The translations under genes were made by a program, and so were the position numbers. This document shows, piece by piece, positions 32,147 through 41,437 of a stretch of 44,289 nucleotides of DNA (position 1 is the stretch's first letter; each line of letters begins with the position of its first letter). The DNA is from Phyllobacteriaceae bacterium UBA1940 (GTDB lineage: Bacteria; Pseudomonadota; Alphaproteobacteria; Rhizobiales; Rhizobiaceae), in contig DDFA01000053.1 of NCBI GenBank assembly GCA_002336975.1, forward strand, positions 602-44,890, written 5' to 3'. Under the pieces are notes generated by a model. It saw nothing but the letters and a program-made list of their open reading frames with translations, did no database searches and was not told where the DNA came from.

Positions 32147-33580
32147 ATGACATTGCACCAGAACCTGATTGCCGGCGAATGGGTCGGCGGCGACGGCGTC
32201 GCCAACATCAACCCGTCCAACACCAATGACGTCGTCGGCGACTATGCCCGCGCCTCCGCCGGGGATACGCGGGCGGCGATCGCCGCCGCCAGGGCGGCCT
32301 TCGCCTCCTGGTCGCGCTCCGGCATCCTCGAGCGCCACGCCATCCTGCGCAAGACCGCCGACGAAATCCTCGCCCGCAAGGACGAACTCGGACGGTTGCT
32401 GTCGCGCGAGGAAGGCAAGACGCTGGCCGAAGGTATCGGCGAGACCGTGCGCGCCGGCCAGATCTTCGATTTCTTCGCCGGCGAGTGCCTGCGGCTGACG
32501 GGCGAAATCCTGCCTTCGGTGCGGCCCAATATCGGCGTCGAGATCACCCGCGAGCCGGTCGGCGTCGTCGGCGTCATCACGCCGTGGAATTTTCCGATCG
32601 CCATTCCCGCCTGGAAGATCGCCCCGGCGCTGGCCTATGGCAACACCGTCGTGTTCAAGCCGGCCGAACTCGTGCCCGGCTGCGCCCACGCCATCGTCGA
32701 CATCCTGCATCGCGCCGGCCTGCCAAAGGGCGTGCTCAACCTGGTGATGGGCAAGGGCTCGGTCGTCGGCCAGGCAATGCTCGACAGCCCCGACGTCGAC
32801 GCCATCACATTCACCGGCTCGGTGGGCACCGGCAAGCGCGTCGCCGCCGCATCGGTCGAGCACAATCGCAAATACCAGCTCGAGATGGGCGGCAAGAACC
32901 CCTTCGTCGTGCTCGACGACGCCGACCTGTCGGTCGCCGTCGAAGCGGCGGTCAACTCCGCCTTCTTTTCGACCGGCCAGCGTTGCACCGCCTCCTCGCG
33001 CATCATCGTCACCGAGGGCATCCATGACCGCTTCGTCGCCGCGATGGGCGAGCGCATGCGGGGCCTGGTCGTCGACGACGCGCTGAAGGCCGGCGTCCAT
33101 ATCGGCCCGGTCGTCGACCGGTCGCAGCTCGACCAGGACATCGACTACATCGACATCGGCCGCAAGGAAGGCGCCAGGCTGGCGTTCGGCGGCGACGTGC
33201 TGAACCGCGACACGCCCGGCTTCTACCTCGCGCCGGCGCTGTTCACCGAGGCGACCAACGCCATGCGGATTTCGCGCGAGGAGATTTTTGGGCCGGTTGC
33301 CGCGGTCATCCGCGTCAAGGACTACGACGAGGCCCTCGCCGTCGCCAACGACACGCCGTTCGGCCTGTCGTCGGGCATCGCCACCACCAGCCTCAAGCAC
33401 GCCACCCATTTCAGGCGCAATGCCGAGGCCGGCATGGTGATGGTCAACCTGCCGACCGCCGGCGTCGATTTCCACGTGCCGTTCGGCGGCCGCAAGGGTT
33501 CGTCGCACGGCCCGCGCGAGCAGGGCCGTTACGCCGCCGAATTCTACACCACCGTCAAGACGGCCTACATCTTAGCATGA
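32147..33580 (+). CDS. Aldehyde dehydrogenase, probable 2-oxoglutarate semialdehyde dehydrogenase
   Basis: A 477-aa NAD(P)-dependent aldehyde dehydrogenase. The general-base Glu is in LEMGGKNPF, the catalytic Cys is C280 in STGQRCTASS, the cofactor motif is TFTGSVGTGKRVA, and EEIFGPVAAV lies near the end. GVITPWNFPIAIPAWKIAPALAYGN is typical of the KGSADH/succinate-semialdehyde group. The C-terminal VPFGGRKGSSHGPREQG matches 2-oxoglutarate semialdehyde dehydrogenases of pentose pathways. It is the last gene of the GntR-led operon and would yield 2-oxoglutarate for the TCA cycle. It converges on the PotC-type permease with a 16-bp gap and no visible terminator. Confidence 0.92.
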   Translation: MTLHQNLIAGEWVGGDGVANINPSNTNDVVGDYARASAGDTRAAIAAARAAFASWSRSGILERHAILRKTADEILARKDELGRLLSREEGKTLAEGIGETVRAGQIFDFFAGECLRLTGEILPSVRPNIGVEITREPVGVVGVITPWNFPIAIPAWKIAPALAYGNTVVFKPAELVPGCAHAIVDILHRAGLPKGVLNLVMGKGSVVGQAMLDSPDVDAITFTGSVGTGKRVAAASVEHNRKYQLEMGGKNPFVVLDDADLSVAVEAAVNSAFFSTGQRCTASSRIIVTEGIHDRFVAAMGERMRGLVVDDALKAGVHIGPVVDRSQLDQDIDYIDIGRKEGARLAFGGDVLNRDTPGFYLAPALFTEATNAMRISREEIFGPVAAVIRVKDYDEALAVANDTPFGLSSGIATTSLKHATHFRRNAEAGMVMVNLPTAGVDFHVPFGGRKGSSHGPREQGRYAAEFYTTVKTAYILA

Positions 33581-33596
33581 TCGCGAACGGCCGCCG

Positions 33597-34388
33597 TCAC
33601 CGCCGCGCCATCAGGGCGCGCGCGGCGATGGCGCCAACGCAAAGCACCGAGACCAGGAAGATCGCGCCCGACATCGCATAGATCGTCGGGGACGCGCCCG
33701 AGTTCATCTTGCCGAACAGCACCACCGGCAGCGTGTTCTGCCGGCCGGCCAGGTAGAAGGCGCGGGTGAATTCGTTCAGCGACAGCAGGAACGAGAAGAT
33801 GAAGGCGCTGGTCAGGCCGGGGCGGATCAGCGGCAGCGTGATGTCGCGAAACTGCCGCCAGCGGCTGGCGCCGAGATCCGACGCCGCCATCAGGTAGGAA
33901 TTCCTGACCGCCGCGAAACTTGTCAGGATGACGATGAACGCGAACGGCATCGCCCACAGCAGATGCCCGGCCATCACCGTCAGCGCCGACGCCTTGACGC
34001 CGGCGCGGGTCAGCAGGGTCGACAGCGCCAGCCCCTGGATCACCCCGGGCACGAACATCGGCAGGATCACCATCAGGAACCACGCCCCGCGCCGCGCCTG
34101 CATTTCGCGATAGGCCAGCGCCGCCAGCAGCGACAGGATCGTCGCCGCGACCGCGGTGCCGGTGGCGATGATCGCCGATTGCCACAGCGCGTTCAAAAGC
34201 GCCCGTTCGCCCGCCAGCGCCGCATACCATTTCAGCGTGATCTCGCCCGGCGACGGCAGGCCGGGCTGCAATGACGGGCTGAACGACACCGCCAGCAGAT
34301 AGAGCGGCGGCGCATAGATCGCCGCGAAACCGATCAGCGTGATCGTCCATACCAGGAAACGCGGAAATGGCTCGTCGCGGGTGGTCAT
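33597..34388 (-). CDS. ABC importer permease, PotC type
   Basis: A 263-aa inner-membrane permease with six predicted helices, the first at about residues 12-34. Its EAA-like loop is YLMAASDLGASRWRQFRDITLPLIRPG (about residues 168-194), typical of spermidine/putrescine-type systems. Its start overlaps the PotB-type stop as TGATG. It is the last gene of the hyuBA-pot operon and forms the pore with the PotB-type subunit. Substrates of this class range from polyamines to small organic compounds; the hydantoinase genes upstream favour a cyclic amide or derived amino compound. Confidence 0.92.
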   Translation of the reverse strand: MTTRDEPFPRFLVWTITLIGFAAIYAPPLYLLAVSFSPSLQPGLPSPGEITLKWYAALAGERALLNALWQSAIIATGTAVAATILSLLAALAYREMQARRGAWFLMVILPMFVPGVIQGLALSTLLTRAGVKASALTVMAGHLLWAMPFAFIVILTSFAAVRNSYLMAASDLGASRWRQFRDITLPLIRPGLTSAFIFSFLLSLNEFTRAFYLAGRQNTLPVVLFGKMNSGASPTIYAMSGAIFLVSVLCVGAIAARALMARR

Positions 34389-35251
34389 CAGCTGCGGTCC
34401 TCAAACAGTCGGCCAAGGCCGAACACCCGGTTGCCGAGCAGCACCAGCCCGAAGACGACGACCAGCACCACCGTCGAGATGGCGAAGGCGAGCGGATAGT
34501 TCGCCACCCGCATGACGTCGTTGATCATCACCGAGACGATGCTGGCGCCGGCGCCGCCGAGCATCTGCACCTCGGTCGACGAACCCAGCGTCATGACGAA
34601 GACGAACAGGAAGCCGGCGAACACGCCCGACAGCGTCAACGGCACGATCAGCGTCCGCTGCACGGTCCAGAACCCGGCGCCCAGATCGCGCGCCGCCGCG
34701 ATCGCCACCGGGTCCAGCCGCTGCATCGCCAGGATCAGCGGAAAGGTCGCGAACGGCAGGTAGGAGGCGACGAGGCCGACGATCACCGCGAAATCGCTGA
34801 ACAGCAGCCAGTCGATCGGCGCCGAGGTCAGGCCGAGATCCTGCAGCAGCGTGTTGATGACGCCGGTGCGCCCGAGCACCAGCCGCCACGAGAACGACCG
34901 GATCAGATAGGAGGTGAAGAACGGGATCGTCATCAGCGCCAGCAGCACCACCGCCAGGCGCCGGCTGGCGAGAAAATGCACCGCATAGGCGGTCGGAAAA
35001 CCGATCAGCAGACAGATCGCCGATGTCAGCAGCGCCTTGCCGAAAGTCGACACGATCACCGTCCAGCGCCCGGCCTCGAGGATGCCGGCATAGCCCGCGA
35101 AACTCAGCTCAGGCTTGATCCAGTAGGTCGACGGGTCCCAGGCCCAGAAACTCCACACCACCACCACCGCGAGCGGCGCCAGCCCCAGCGCGAAGATCGC
35201 CAGGGCAGGCGCCGAAATCAGGCCGGCAAGTGCAGAGAACGACAGCTTCAT
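34388..35251 (-). CDS. ABC importer permease, PotB type
   Basis: A 287-aa inner-membrane permease with six predicted helices and the coupling motif AIAAARDLGAGFWTVQRTLIVPLTLSG (about residues 187-213). The long periplasmic loop after helix 1 contains WDPSTYWIKPELSFAGYAGIL, usual for PotB. It follows the binding-protein gene after a 57-bp spacer with a 14-bp perfect hairpin; GGAG sits between hairpin and ATG. It is translationally coupled to the PotC-type gene. Confidence 0.92.
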   Translation of the reverse strand: MKLSFSALAGLISAPALAIFALGLAPLAVVVVWSFWAWDPSTYWIKPELSFAGYAGILEAGRWTVIVSTFGKALLTSAICLLIGFPTAYAVHFLASRRLAVVLLALMTIPFFTSYLIRSFSWRLVLGRTGVINTLLQDLGLTSAPIDWLLFSDFAVIVGLVASYLPFATFPLILAMQRLDPVAIAAARDLGAGFWTVQRTLIVPLTLSGVFAGFLFVFVMTLGSSTEVQMLGGAGASIVSVMINDVMRVANYPLAFAISTVVLVVVFGLVLLGNRVFGLGRLFEDRS

Positions 35252-35266
35252 CGATCGGCTCCGTTT

Positions 35267-35298
35267 GCGCGGCCGCGGGATCGCTCCCGCGGCCGCGC
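35267..35298 (-). promoter_or_regulatory. 14-bp intercistronic hairpin after binding-protein gene
   Basis: GCGCGGCCGCGGGA (35267-35280) pairs perfectly with TCCCGCGGCCGCGC (35285-35298) over loop TCGC. It lies between the binding-protein stop (35309) and the PotB-type start (35251). No T-run follows on the minus strand. It probably protects the binding-protein mRNA 3' end or terminates part of the transcripts. Confidence 0.75.
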
Positions 35299-35308
35299 CA
35301 TCATTGCG

Positions 35309-36472
35309 TCAGGCGTTGCGCAGCTTCTGCCACCATTCCTCGTAGAGCTGGAAATTGTCCGGCCGGCAGTTCTGCCAGTAGACCTTGCCGGCGAACTTCG
35401 CCTTCACATGGTCGCCGAGCTTTTGCACGTCGTCGGGGGCATACTCCGTCGGATGCGCCTTGGCGTAGGCGACATTGGCGTCGGTGGGCACCAGATAGCC
35501 GCGCGTCTTGCCGAGTTCGCAGCCGTAGAAGCCGGCCAGCAGCCCGTTGACGAATTCGTGCGCGGCGTCCGCCACGCCCCTGTCGCCGGCGCCTTTCAGC
35601 AGCACCGTATTGTTGCCCCAGCCCTCATAACCTTCAACCGGCGCGGCGTAGTCGACCTGCAGCCCGCGCTTGCGGCCTTCATAGACGATCGGCTCCCAGC
35701 CGGTCATCGCGTCGACCTCTTCGTCGGCGACCAGCTGCACGCCCTGCTCCCAGCCGTTCCAGAAGGTACGGAACTGACCGTCCTTCTTGTGCTTGATCAG
35801 GAATTCCATCACCAGGCCGAGTTCGGATTCAGACAGGTTGCCCGGTTCCTTGATCGGCTGGTTTTCCGATTCCTTCAGATACATGGCGGCGAACACGGCG
35901 CTGTTGATCCAGGCGTCTTCCATCGCCACGCGGCCCTTCAGCTTGGGATCGAAGATAACCCCGTAGCTGTCGACCTTGCCGAGCTTGTCGGGCCGGTAGA
36001 TGATCGAATCGGCGTTGACGACGGTGGGAATGCCGTACTGTTTTCCCTCGTGCTGCAGATAGGGAATGTCCTTGGCCCACTGCCACACGCCCTCGTAATT
36101 CGGGATCTTGGCGATGTCCCAGGGAAGGATCAGCCCCTGCCGCGCCAGTTCCTTCTCGGCGCCGCCCTGCAGGCCGCCGACGTCGAACAGGTCATTGGCG
36201 TTGCCGGCGGCAAGACGCGCCACCACCGGCCCGACATCGTTGCCATTGTCGGTGAATTCCGCCGTCACGCCGGCCTGGCTGGCGAACTCCTGCCATTTCT
36301 CGCCGATGTCGAGGGTGGCGGACGCCCAGAACGCCACCGACTTGTCCTGCGCAAAGGCGACGCGCGGCAGGCCGCCGACGGTCATCGCGGCCGCGCCGGC
36401 GCCCATGAATTTCAGCAGCGCGCGCCGCTGGATGTTGCTGGATAATGGAATGCTTCGATTTCCGACTGTCAT
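35309..36472 (-). CDS. ABC importer solute-binding protein, PotD type, Tat-exported
   Basis: A 387-aa periplasmic binding protein. The signal region has the twin-arginine pattern R16-R17-A-L-L-K followed by a hydrophobic stretch and AFA (cleavage near residue 41), so export through the Tat system is likely. The mature domain carries VAFWASATLDIGEKW and WGNNTVLLKGAGD, typical of spermidine/putrescine and related binding proteins. GGGGAAG precedes the ATG at 36472; an earlier in-frame start at 36526 overlaps the ATPase gene. Placed after potA-like and before two permease genes. The ligand is unknown. Confidence 0.92.
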   Translation of the reverse strand: MTVGNRSIPLSSNIQRRALLKFMGAGAAAMTVGGLPRVAFAQDKSVAFWASATLDIGEKWQEFASQAGVTAEFTDNGNDVGPVVARLAAGNANDLFDVGGLQGGAEKELARQGLILPWDIAKIPNYEGVWQWAKDIPYLQHEGKQYGIPTVVNADSIIYRPDKLGKVDSYGVIFDPKLKGRVAMEDAWINSAVFAAMYLKESENQPIKEPGNLSESELGLVMEFLIKHKKDGQFRTFWNGWEQGVQLVADEEVDAMTGWEPIVYEGRKRGLQVDYAAPVEGYEGWGNNTVLLKGAGDRGVADAAHEFVNGLLAGFYGCELGKTRGYLVPTDANVAYAKAHPTEYAPDDVQKLGDHVKAKFAGKVYWQNCRPDNFQLYEEWWQKLRNA

Positions 36473-36495
36473 CTGACTTCCCCTTTTCTGTTCTG

Positions 36496-36514
36496 GCCGG
36501 ATCAACGATCCGGC
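36496..36514 (-). promoter_or_regulatory. Hairpin between ATPase and binding-protein genes
   Basis: GCCGGATC (36496-36503) and GATCCGGC (36507-36514) form a perfect 8-bp stem with a 3-nt loop in the 50-bp space before the binding-protein gene. With the stronger hairpin after that gene, it would bracket the binding-protein message and could guide processing. Confidence 0.5.
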
Positions 36515-36522
36515 GTTCTGCG

Positions 36523-37611
36523 TCATGCGGTATCAGGCAGGCCCGAACTGGAAAGCTGAATCGCCGCGTCGGGCTTGAACGCGACCGCCATGGTCTCGCC
36601 GACAACCGGCGCGGCGACGTCCGCGGGCAGCGGCACCACCATGATCTGGCCGTCGGCGAAGCCCAGTTGCACGTCGCGGTGCAGGCCGCGGAAGGTGGTG
36701 GCAGCGACGGTGAGCGAAATCGTCGGCAGGCCGGAACCCGTCGCGGCGGGGCCGACCACCAGCCGGTCGGGCCGGATCGCGATCACCGTGGCGCCGTCCG
36801 CCGCGCCGGGCGAAAGCCGCACCGGCAGCCGCTGTCCGGCGATCACGGCGACGCCATTGTCTCCCGCGCCGGAGACCGATTGCGGCCTCAGCAGCGTGTC
36901 GATGCCGACGAACCGGGCGACGAATGCATTGGCCGGCGCCTCGAAGAAACGCGCCGGCGTGTCGACCTGCTCGATCCGGCCGCTGTGCATCACCGCCATG
37001 CGGTTCGACAGGCTCAGGCCTTCGTCCTGGTTGTGTGTGACGAGGATGAAGGTCGCGCCGGTGCGTTTGTGCAGCCGCCCGAACTCGTCGCGCATCTGCT
37101 GGCGCAGGCGCTCGTCAAGCCCGGTCAGCGGCTCGTCGAGCAGCAGGATGCCGGGCTCCATCACCAGCGCGCGCGCCAGCGCCACACGCTGCCGCTGGCC
37201 GCCCGACAGCAGATTGACGTCGCGCCCTCCGAAACCCGACAGTTCGACCAGGTCGAGCGCCTCCTCGACCTTCCGGTCCAGTTCCGGTCCCGGAACCCGG
37301 CGCAGCCGCAGGCCGTAGCCGACATTTTGCGCCACCGTCATGTGCGGAAACAGGCCAAGCCCCTGGAACACGGTATTGACCGGCCGCCGGTTTGCCGCAA
37401 CGCGGCTCATGTCCTGGCCGTCGAACAGGATGCGTCCCGACGTCGGCGCGTCGAAACCGCCGAGCAGCTTCAGCAGCGTGCTCTTGCCCGACCCCGACGA
37501 ACCGAGCAGCGTGAAGAACTCGCCGGCCCGGATCTCGAGCGACACGTCGTCCACGGCCCGGACCTGACCGAAACTGCGCGTGACGTTTTCGATCCGGATC
37601 GAGATCGCCAT
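36523..37611 (-). CDS. ABC importer ATPase, PotA type
   Basis: A 362-aa ATPase. Walker A is GSSGSGKST (residues 37-45), Q-loop FQGLGLFP, a canonical signature LSGGQRQR, Walker B ending LLDEPLTGLDERLR and switch His in LVTHNQDE; a C-terminal TOBE domain follows. The canonical signature contrasts with the two ATPases of the importer at the left end. It begins 1 nt after the hyuA stop, linking import and cyclic-amide hydrolysis in one transcript. Its single copy implies a homodimer. Confidence 0.94.
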   Translation of the reverse strand: MAISIRIENVTRSFGQVRAVDDVSLEIRAGEFFTLLGSSGSGKSTLLKLLGGFDAPTSGRILFDGQDMSRVAANRRPVNTVFQGLGLFPHMTVAQNVGYGLRLRRVPGPELDRKVEEALDLVELSGFGGRDVNLLSGGQRQRVALARALVMEPGILLLDEPLTGLDERLRQQMRDEFGRLHKRTGATFILVTHNQDEGLSLSNRMAVMHSGRIEQVDTPARFFEAPANAFVARFVGIDTLLRPQSVSGAGDNGVAVIAGQRLPVRLSPGAADGATVIAIRPDRLVVGPAATGSGLPTISLTVAATTFRGLHRDVQLGFADGQIMVVPLPADVAAPVVGETMAVAFKPDAAIQLSSSGLPDTA

Positions 37612-37612
37612 G

Positions 37613-39676
37613 TCAGGCAGCCCGCCCCGGATGTTCGCGGATCAGCAGCAACCCTTCCGCATTGACCTCCATCACCTGGCCGGGCAGCACCAGCGAGGTG
37701 GCGGTCGCCTCCTCCACCAGCAGCGGCCCGTCGAGCCGGGCGGCCCGCGGCAGCAGGCTGCGCTCGAATACCGGACAGTCGAGCCAGCCCTCCTTGCCGC
37801 CGAAATAGACCGGCCGGGAGCCGATCTGCGCCGCCTCGACCGTACGGCCGTCGTCTTTCAATTGCGGGATGGCGATGACCGAGCCTCTCAGCACTGCTTC
37901 CAGATGCAGCATCGTCACCTCGATCGGCGAGGTGGCGAGGCGGAACGAATAGGCCTTCTCATGCGCCGCGTGAAACCGTTCGGCGAAACTTTCGGCGCTG
38001 TCGCCACGTTCATACAGCGCGAAGACGCCGTGCTCCTGGCCGCGATAGCGCGCCTCCACCTGGTAGGTGAAGCGGATTTCCGCGTCCGCGCCGCGCGCGA
38101 AATAACCGACCGCTTCCTTCTCCAGCGTGGAGAAGCGCCGTTCCATCTCGCCAAGAATCTCGGTCGAGAACGCCGTGAACCAGGTGCCGCGGAAATCGGC
38201 GCGCGGTTCGGCGGCCAGCATGCCCCAGGCGGAAAAGATGCCCGGATGCAGCGGCACCACGGTGGTGCGCACGGCAAGGTCGCGGCCAAGCCGCGCCGCC
38301 AGCGCCGGCCCGGCCCCGCCGCTGATGACGAAAGCCGCGTCGCGCGGATCGTGGCCGCGCTGCACCGTCACCAGCTTCAGCGCGTTGATCATGCTGGCGT
38401 GGGCGATCTCGATAATGGCCAGCGCCGCGTCCTCCACCGACATGCCGAGCGGCGCGGCGACGGTCGAGATCGCCTCGCGCGCCTTGTCGACGTCGAGCTG
38501 CATCGTGCCGCCGGCGAAATTGGCGGGGTCGAAAATCCCGACCGTTAGGATCGCGTCCGACAGGGTCGGGTTGGCGCCGCCGCGTCCGTAGCAGGCGGGG
38601 CCGGGCGTCGAGCCGGCGCTGTCGGGGCCTACCCGCAGCCCGCCGCGTTCGTCGATGCGCGCGATCGAGCCGCCGCCCGAGCCGATCTCGACGATATCGA
38701 CCACCGGCACCTGCACCGCGTAGCCTGGCTGGATGCGCGTATGTTCAAGCTTGTATTCGCTGTCGAGCGTCGGCCGGCTGTCGTGGATCAGCGAGCATTT
38801 GGCCGTCGTGCCGCCGACATCCAGCGACAGGATTTCGGTTTCGCCGAGCACCGCGCCGATGCGCGCCGCACCCGCAACGCCGCCGGCCGGACCCGACTCG
38901 ACCAGCGTCAGCGGGCTGCGGACCGCCTGGTCGAAAGTGGAAATGCCGCCATTCGACTGCATCGCGTAATAGGGGCAGGACAGGCCGCGCATCGCCAGCG
39001 CCGCCTCCAGCCGCTCGAAATAGCGCCGGATGATCGGCTGCACATAGGCGTTGAGGACCGCCGTGTTGGAGCGCTCGTATTCGCGCCATTGCCGCGACAC
39101 GTCATGGCTGGCGCACACCGTCGCCGACGGCAGCGCCGCCGCCAGCGCGCGGGCGCAGGCGATCTCGTGGTCGGGATTGACATAGCTGTGCAGGAAGATG
39201 ACCGCCACCGCCTCCACCTTCTGCTCGACGCACTGGCGGATGATCGGCTGCAGCGAGGCGGCATCGAAGGCTTGCAGCACATTGCCGCGCGCGTCGACGC
39301 GTTCTGCCACCTCGAAACGCAGGTGGCGCGGCACGAACGGCTCGGGGCTGTGGAACTGCAGATTGTAGAGGTCGGGCCGGTTGCCCCGGCCGATCTCCAG
39401 CACGTCGCGGAACCCGGCCGTGGTCACCAGCGCCGTGCGCACGCCCTTGCGTTCGGTGATCGCGTTGATCACGGTCGTGCCGCCATGCGCGAAGAAGGTG
39501 ACGTCGCGGCTGCGCAGCCCGTCCTTGTCCTCGGCCATCGCGATCACGTCAAGCACGCCTTGCGACTGGTCGAAAACGGTGGTCAGGCTTTTGGCGGTGA
39601 ACACCTCGCCGCTGCGCTCGTCATAGCCGACGAGATCGGTAAAGGTTCCGCCAACATCGGTCGCCAGCCGGATCAT
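37613..39676 (-). CDS. Hydantoinase/oxoprolinase A-subunit-type protein
   Basis: A 687-aa HyuA-family protein of full length. The N-terminal actin-like ATPase half begins RLATDVGGTFTDLVGYD; FFAHGGTTVINAITERKG and the second phosphate loop ILSLDVGGTTAKCSLI follow. SGPAGGVAGAARIG, EIGSGGGSIARID and ISGGAGPALAARLG are family hallmarks. With HyuB it hydrolyses cyclic amides (5-oxoproline, hydantoins, N-methylhydantoin) using ATP, or acts like acetone carboxylase subunits on other substrates. GAGGAG precedes the ATG, which overlaps the hyuB stop (ATGA). The substrate is undetermined. Confidence 0.93.
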   Translation of the reverse strand: MIRLATDVGGTFTDLVGYDERSGEVFTAKSLTTVFDQSQGVLDVIAMAEDKDGLRSRDVTFFAHGGTTVINAITERKGVRTALVTTAGFRDVLEIGRGNRPDLYNLQFHSPEPFVPRHLRFEVAERVDARGNVLQAFDAASLQPIIRQCVEQKVEAVAVIFLHSYVNPDHEIACARALAAALPSATVCASHDVSRQWREYERSNTAVLNAYVQPIIRRYFERLEAALAMRGLSCPYYAMQSNGGISTFDQAVRSPLTLVESGPAGGVAGAARIGAVLGETEILSLDVGGTTAKCSLIHDSRPTLDSEYKLEHTRIQPGYAVQVPVVDIVEIGSGGGSIARIDERGGLRVGPDSAGSTPGPACYGRGGANPTLSDAILTVGIFDPANFAGGTMQLDVDKAREAISTVAAPLGMSVEDAALAIIEIAHASMINALKLVTVQRGHDPRDAAFVISGGAGPALAARLGRDLAVRTTVVPLHPGIFSAWGMLAAEPRADFRGTWFTAFSTEILGEMERRFSTLEKEAVGYFARGADAEIRFTYQVEARYRGQEHGVFALYERGDSAESFAERFHAAHEKAYSFRLATSPIEVTMLHLEAVLRGSVIAIPQLKDDGRTVEAAQIGSRPVYFGGKEGWLDCPVFERSLLPRAARLDGPLLVEEATATSLVLPGQVMEVNAEGLLLIREHPGRAA

Positions 39677-41364
39677 TCCGTCACTCTCCTCGCCCAGCCA
39701 TAGTCGCGGGCCGCCTGTTCTTCCGACACGAAACCGTCATTGACGTCCGCTTCAACCAGATACGCCGCCCGCTCGCTCGGGTCGCCCCAGCCGCCGCCGC
39801 CGCCGGTGATGACGCGCACGATGTCGCCGCGCGCCAGGTCGATGTGCGGCTCGCGGAAATAGGGCTGCGCGACGCCGTCGCGCGGCACCACCTCGACGAG
39901 GTTGACGGCGCCGTCATGGCCGCCCGCCATGCCCCATGGCCGGGTCTGGGTGCGGCCGAGGCTGCAATAGGCTGACGCATTGTCGCCCAGCACCTGATAT
40001 TCGCGCACCACGCCGAAACCGCCGCGCCGCCGTCCCGCGCCGCTGCCGCCCTCGACATTGAGCGCATAGCGCCGCACCAGCAGCGGAAACCGTGCTTCGA
40101 TCGCCTCGACCGAGTAATTGTAGGTGTCGCCGTCGGTCAGCGCGATCAGCGCATTGGCGCCGTCGCGCTCTTCGCTGGCGCCCCATCCGCCATGCTGCGG
40201 CTCGATATGGATGAACGGCGAGCCGGAATTGTCCCGGCCGGCGATATAGACGACGCACAGGCTGGAATAGGAACCGGCAGAGAAACGGCCGGGCATCAGC
40301 GGCGCCAGCGCCTTCCACACCAGCTCCGAGGCATGCACCGAGCCCTCGTAATACCAGCCGGTCGGCGCCGGCTTTTCCGAGGTGAAGATCGTCCCCGTCG
40401 GCGCCACGACGCTGAGCGGCCGGAACCAGCCCTCGTTCGACGGCGCCTGCGGCCCCGCCAGCGCCTTGACGATGGTGCGCACCGCCGATTGCAGCGCGCC
40501 GCGTGCGCAATTGATCGGCCCGGTGACCGATGGCGGACAGCCGGTGAAATCGGCGGTGATGGTCGACCCGGCGATCGTCACCGCGACCTTGACGTGGATC
40601 GGGTCCATCGTCACCCCGTCGCCGTCGATCACATCCTGCGCCGTATAGGTGCCGTCGGGCAGCGCCGCGATCGCGGCGCGGCTCTGCCGCTCGCTGGCGT
40701 CGAGCAGGTTGGCGAACGCCGCCTCGACCACCGCCGAGCCGTATTTGGCGGCGAGTTCAGCCATCCTCCGCGCCGCGACCCTGACGGTCGCCACCTGCGC
40801 CGTCAGGTCGCCGATGGCGACATCGGGCAGCCGCACGTTTTCGCGGATGATGTGCAGCAGCTCGTCCGAAAACGCATCGTTGCGCGCGATCTTGACGCCG
40901 GGCAGGCGCAGCCCCTCCTGGAACACCGAAACGGCGTTCGGCGCCAGGCTGCCCGGCACCGAGCCGCCGACATCGAGATAGTGCGCGACATTGATCGCAT
41001 AGGCGAGAATGCGGCCGCCGACGAAGATCGGCTTGACGATGGCGAAGTCGCAGGCATGCGTGCCGCCGGCATAGGGATCGTTGGTCAGCAGGATGTCGCC
41101 GTCGGCCAGGTCGCCGCCGAAGCGGGCGATCAGCGCCCTCACCTGCGTGCCGAAGGTGCCGGTGAACAGAGTGATGCCGTTCATCTGGGCGACCAGTTCG
41201 CCCTCCGCCGTCAGCAGACCGCAGGCGAAGTCGAGCACCTCGTAGATCACCGGGCTCATACTGGTGCGCGCCATGACGATTCCCATCTCGTCGACGGTCG
41301 CCATCAGCTTGCCTTCGATGATTTCCTGGGTGACCGGGTCGACTTGGGTGACGGCGATGTTCAT
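39673..41364 (-). CDS. Hydantoinase/oxoprolinase B-subunit-type protein
   Basis: A 563-aa HyuB-family protein. Conserved segments are VDPVTQEIIEGKLMATVDEM, ARTSMSPVIYEVLDFACGLL, LTNDPYAGGTHACDFAIV, DFTGCPPSVTGPINCARGA, and the C-terminal glycine-rich EGGSGAGRRRGGFGVVREY and GGGGGWGDP. It pairs with the A subunit encoded next. It is first in the hyuB-hyuA-potA-potD-potB-potC transcript, 70 bp downstream of the luxR-type stop. That short space contains an inverted repeat and leaves little room for a separate promoter, so co-transcription with the regulator is possible. Confidence 0.93.
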   Translation of the reverse strand: MNIAVTQVDPVTQEIIEGKLMATVDEMGIVMARTSMSPVIYEVLDFACGLLTAEGELVAQMNGITLFTGTFGTQVRALIARFGGDLADGDILLTNDPYAGGTHACDFAIVKPIFVGGRILAYAINVAHYLDVGGSVPGSLAPNAVSVFQEGLRLPGVKIARNDAFSDELLHIIRENVRLPDVAIGDLTAQVATVRVAARRMAELAAKYGSAVVEAAFANLLDASERQSRAAIAALPDGTYTAQDVIDGDGVTMDPIHVKVAVTIAGSTITADFTGCPPSVTGPINCARGALQSAVRTIVKALAGPQAPSNEGWFRPLSVVAPTGTIFTSEKPAPTGWYYEGSVHASELVWKALAPLMPGRFSAGSYSSLCVVYIAGRDNSGSPFIHIEPQHGGWGASEERDGANALIALTDGDTYNYSVEAIEARFPLLVRRYALNVEGGSGAGRRRGGFGVVREYQVLGDNASAYCSLGRTQTRPWGMAGGHDGAVNLVEVVPRDGVAQPYFREPHIDLARGDIVRVITGGGGGWGDPSERAAYLVEADVNDGFVSEEQAARDYGWARRVTE

Positions 41365-41413
41365 GAACCGAGACTATGGGCGCTTCGGGGCGAGCGGTAG
41401 CCTGCCGGATGGA

Positions 41414-41437
41414 TAGGTCGGATTCTTGGACGACCTA
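41414..41437. promoter_or_regulatory. Inverted repeat between luxR-type and hyuB-type genes
   Basis: TAGGTCG (41414-41420) and CGACCTA (41431-41437) are separated by 10 bp, and a palindrome CCCGATCGGG (41438-41447) abuts. The right arm includes the stop codon of the regulator. It could be an activator site for the hyu operon or a weak terminator; there is no T-run. Confidence 0.35.
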
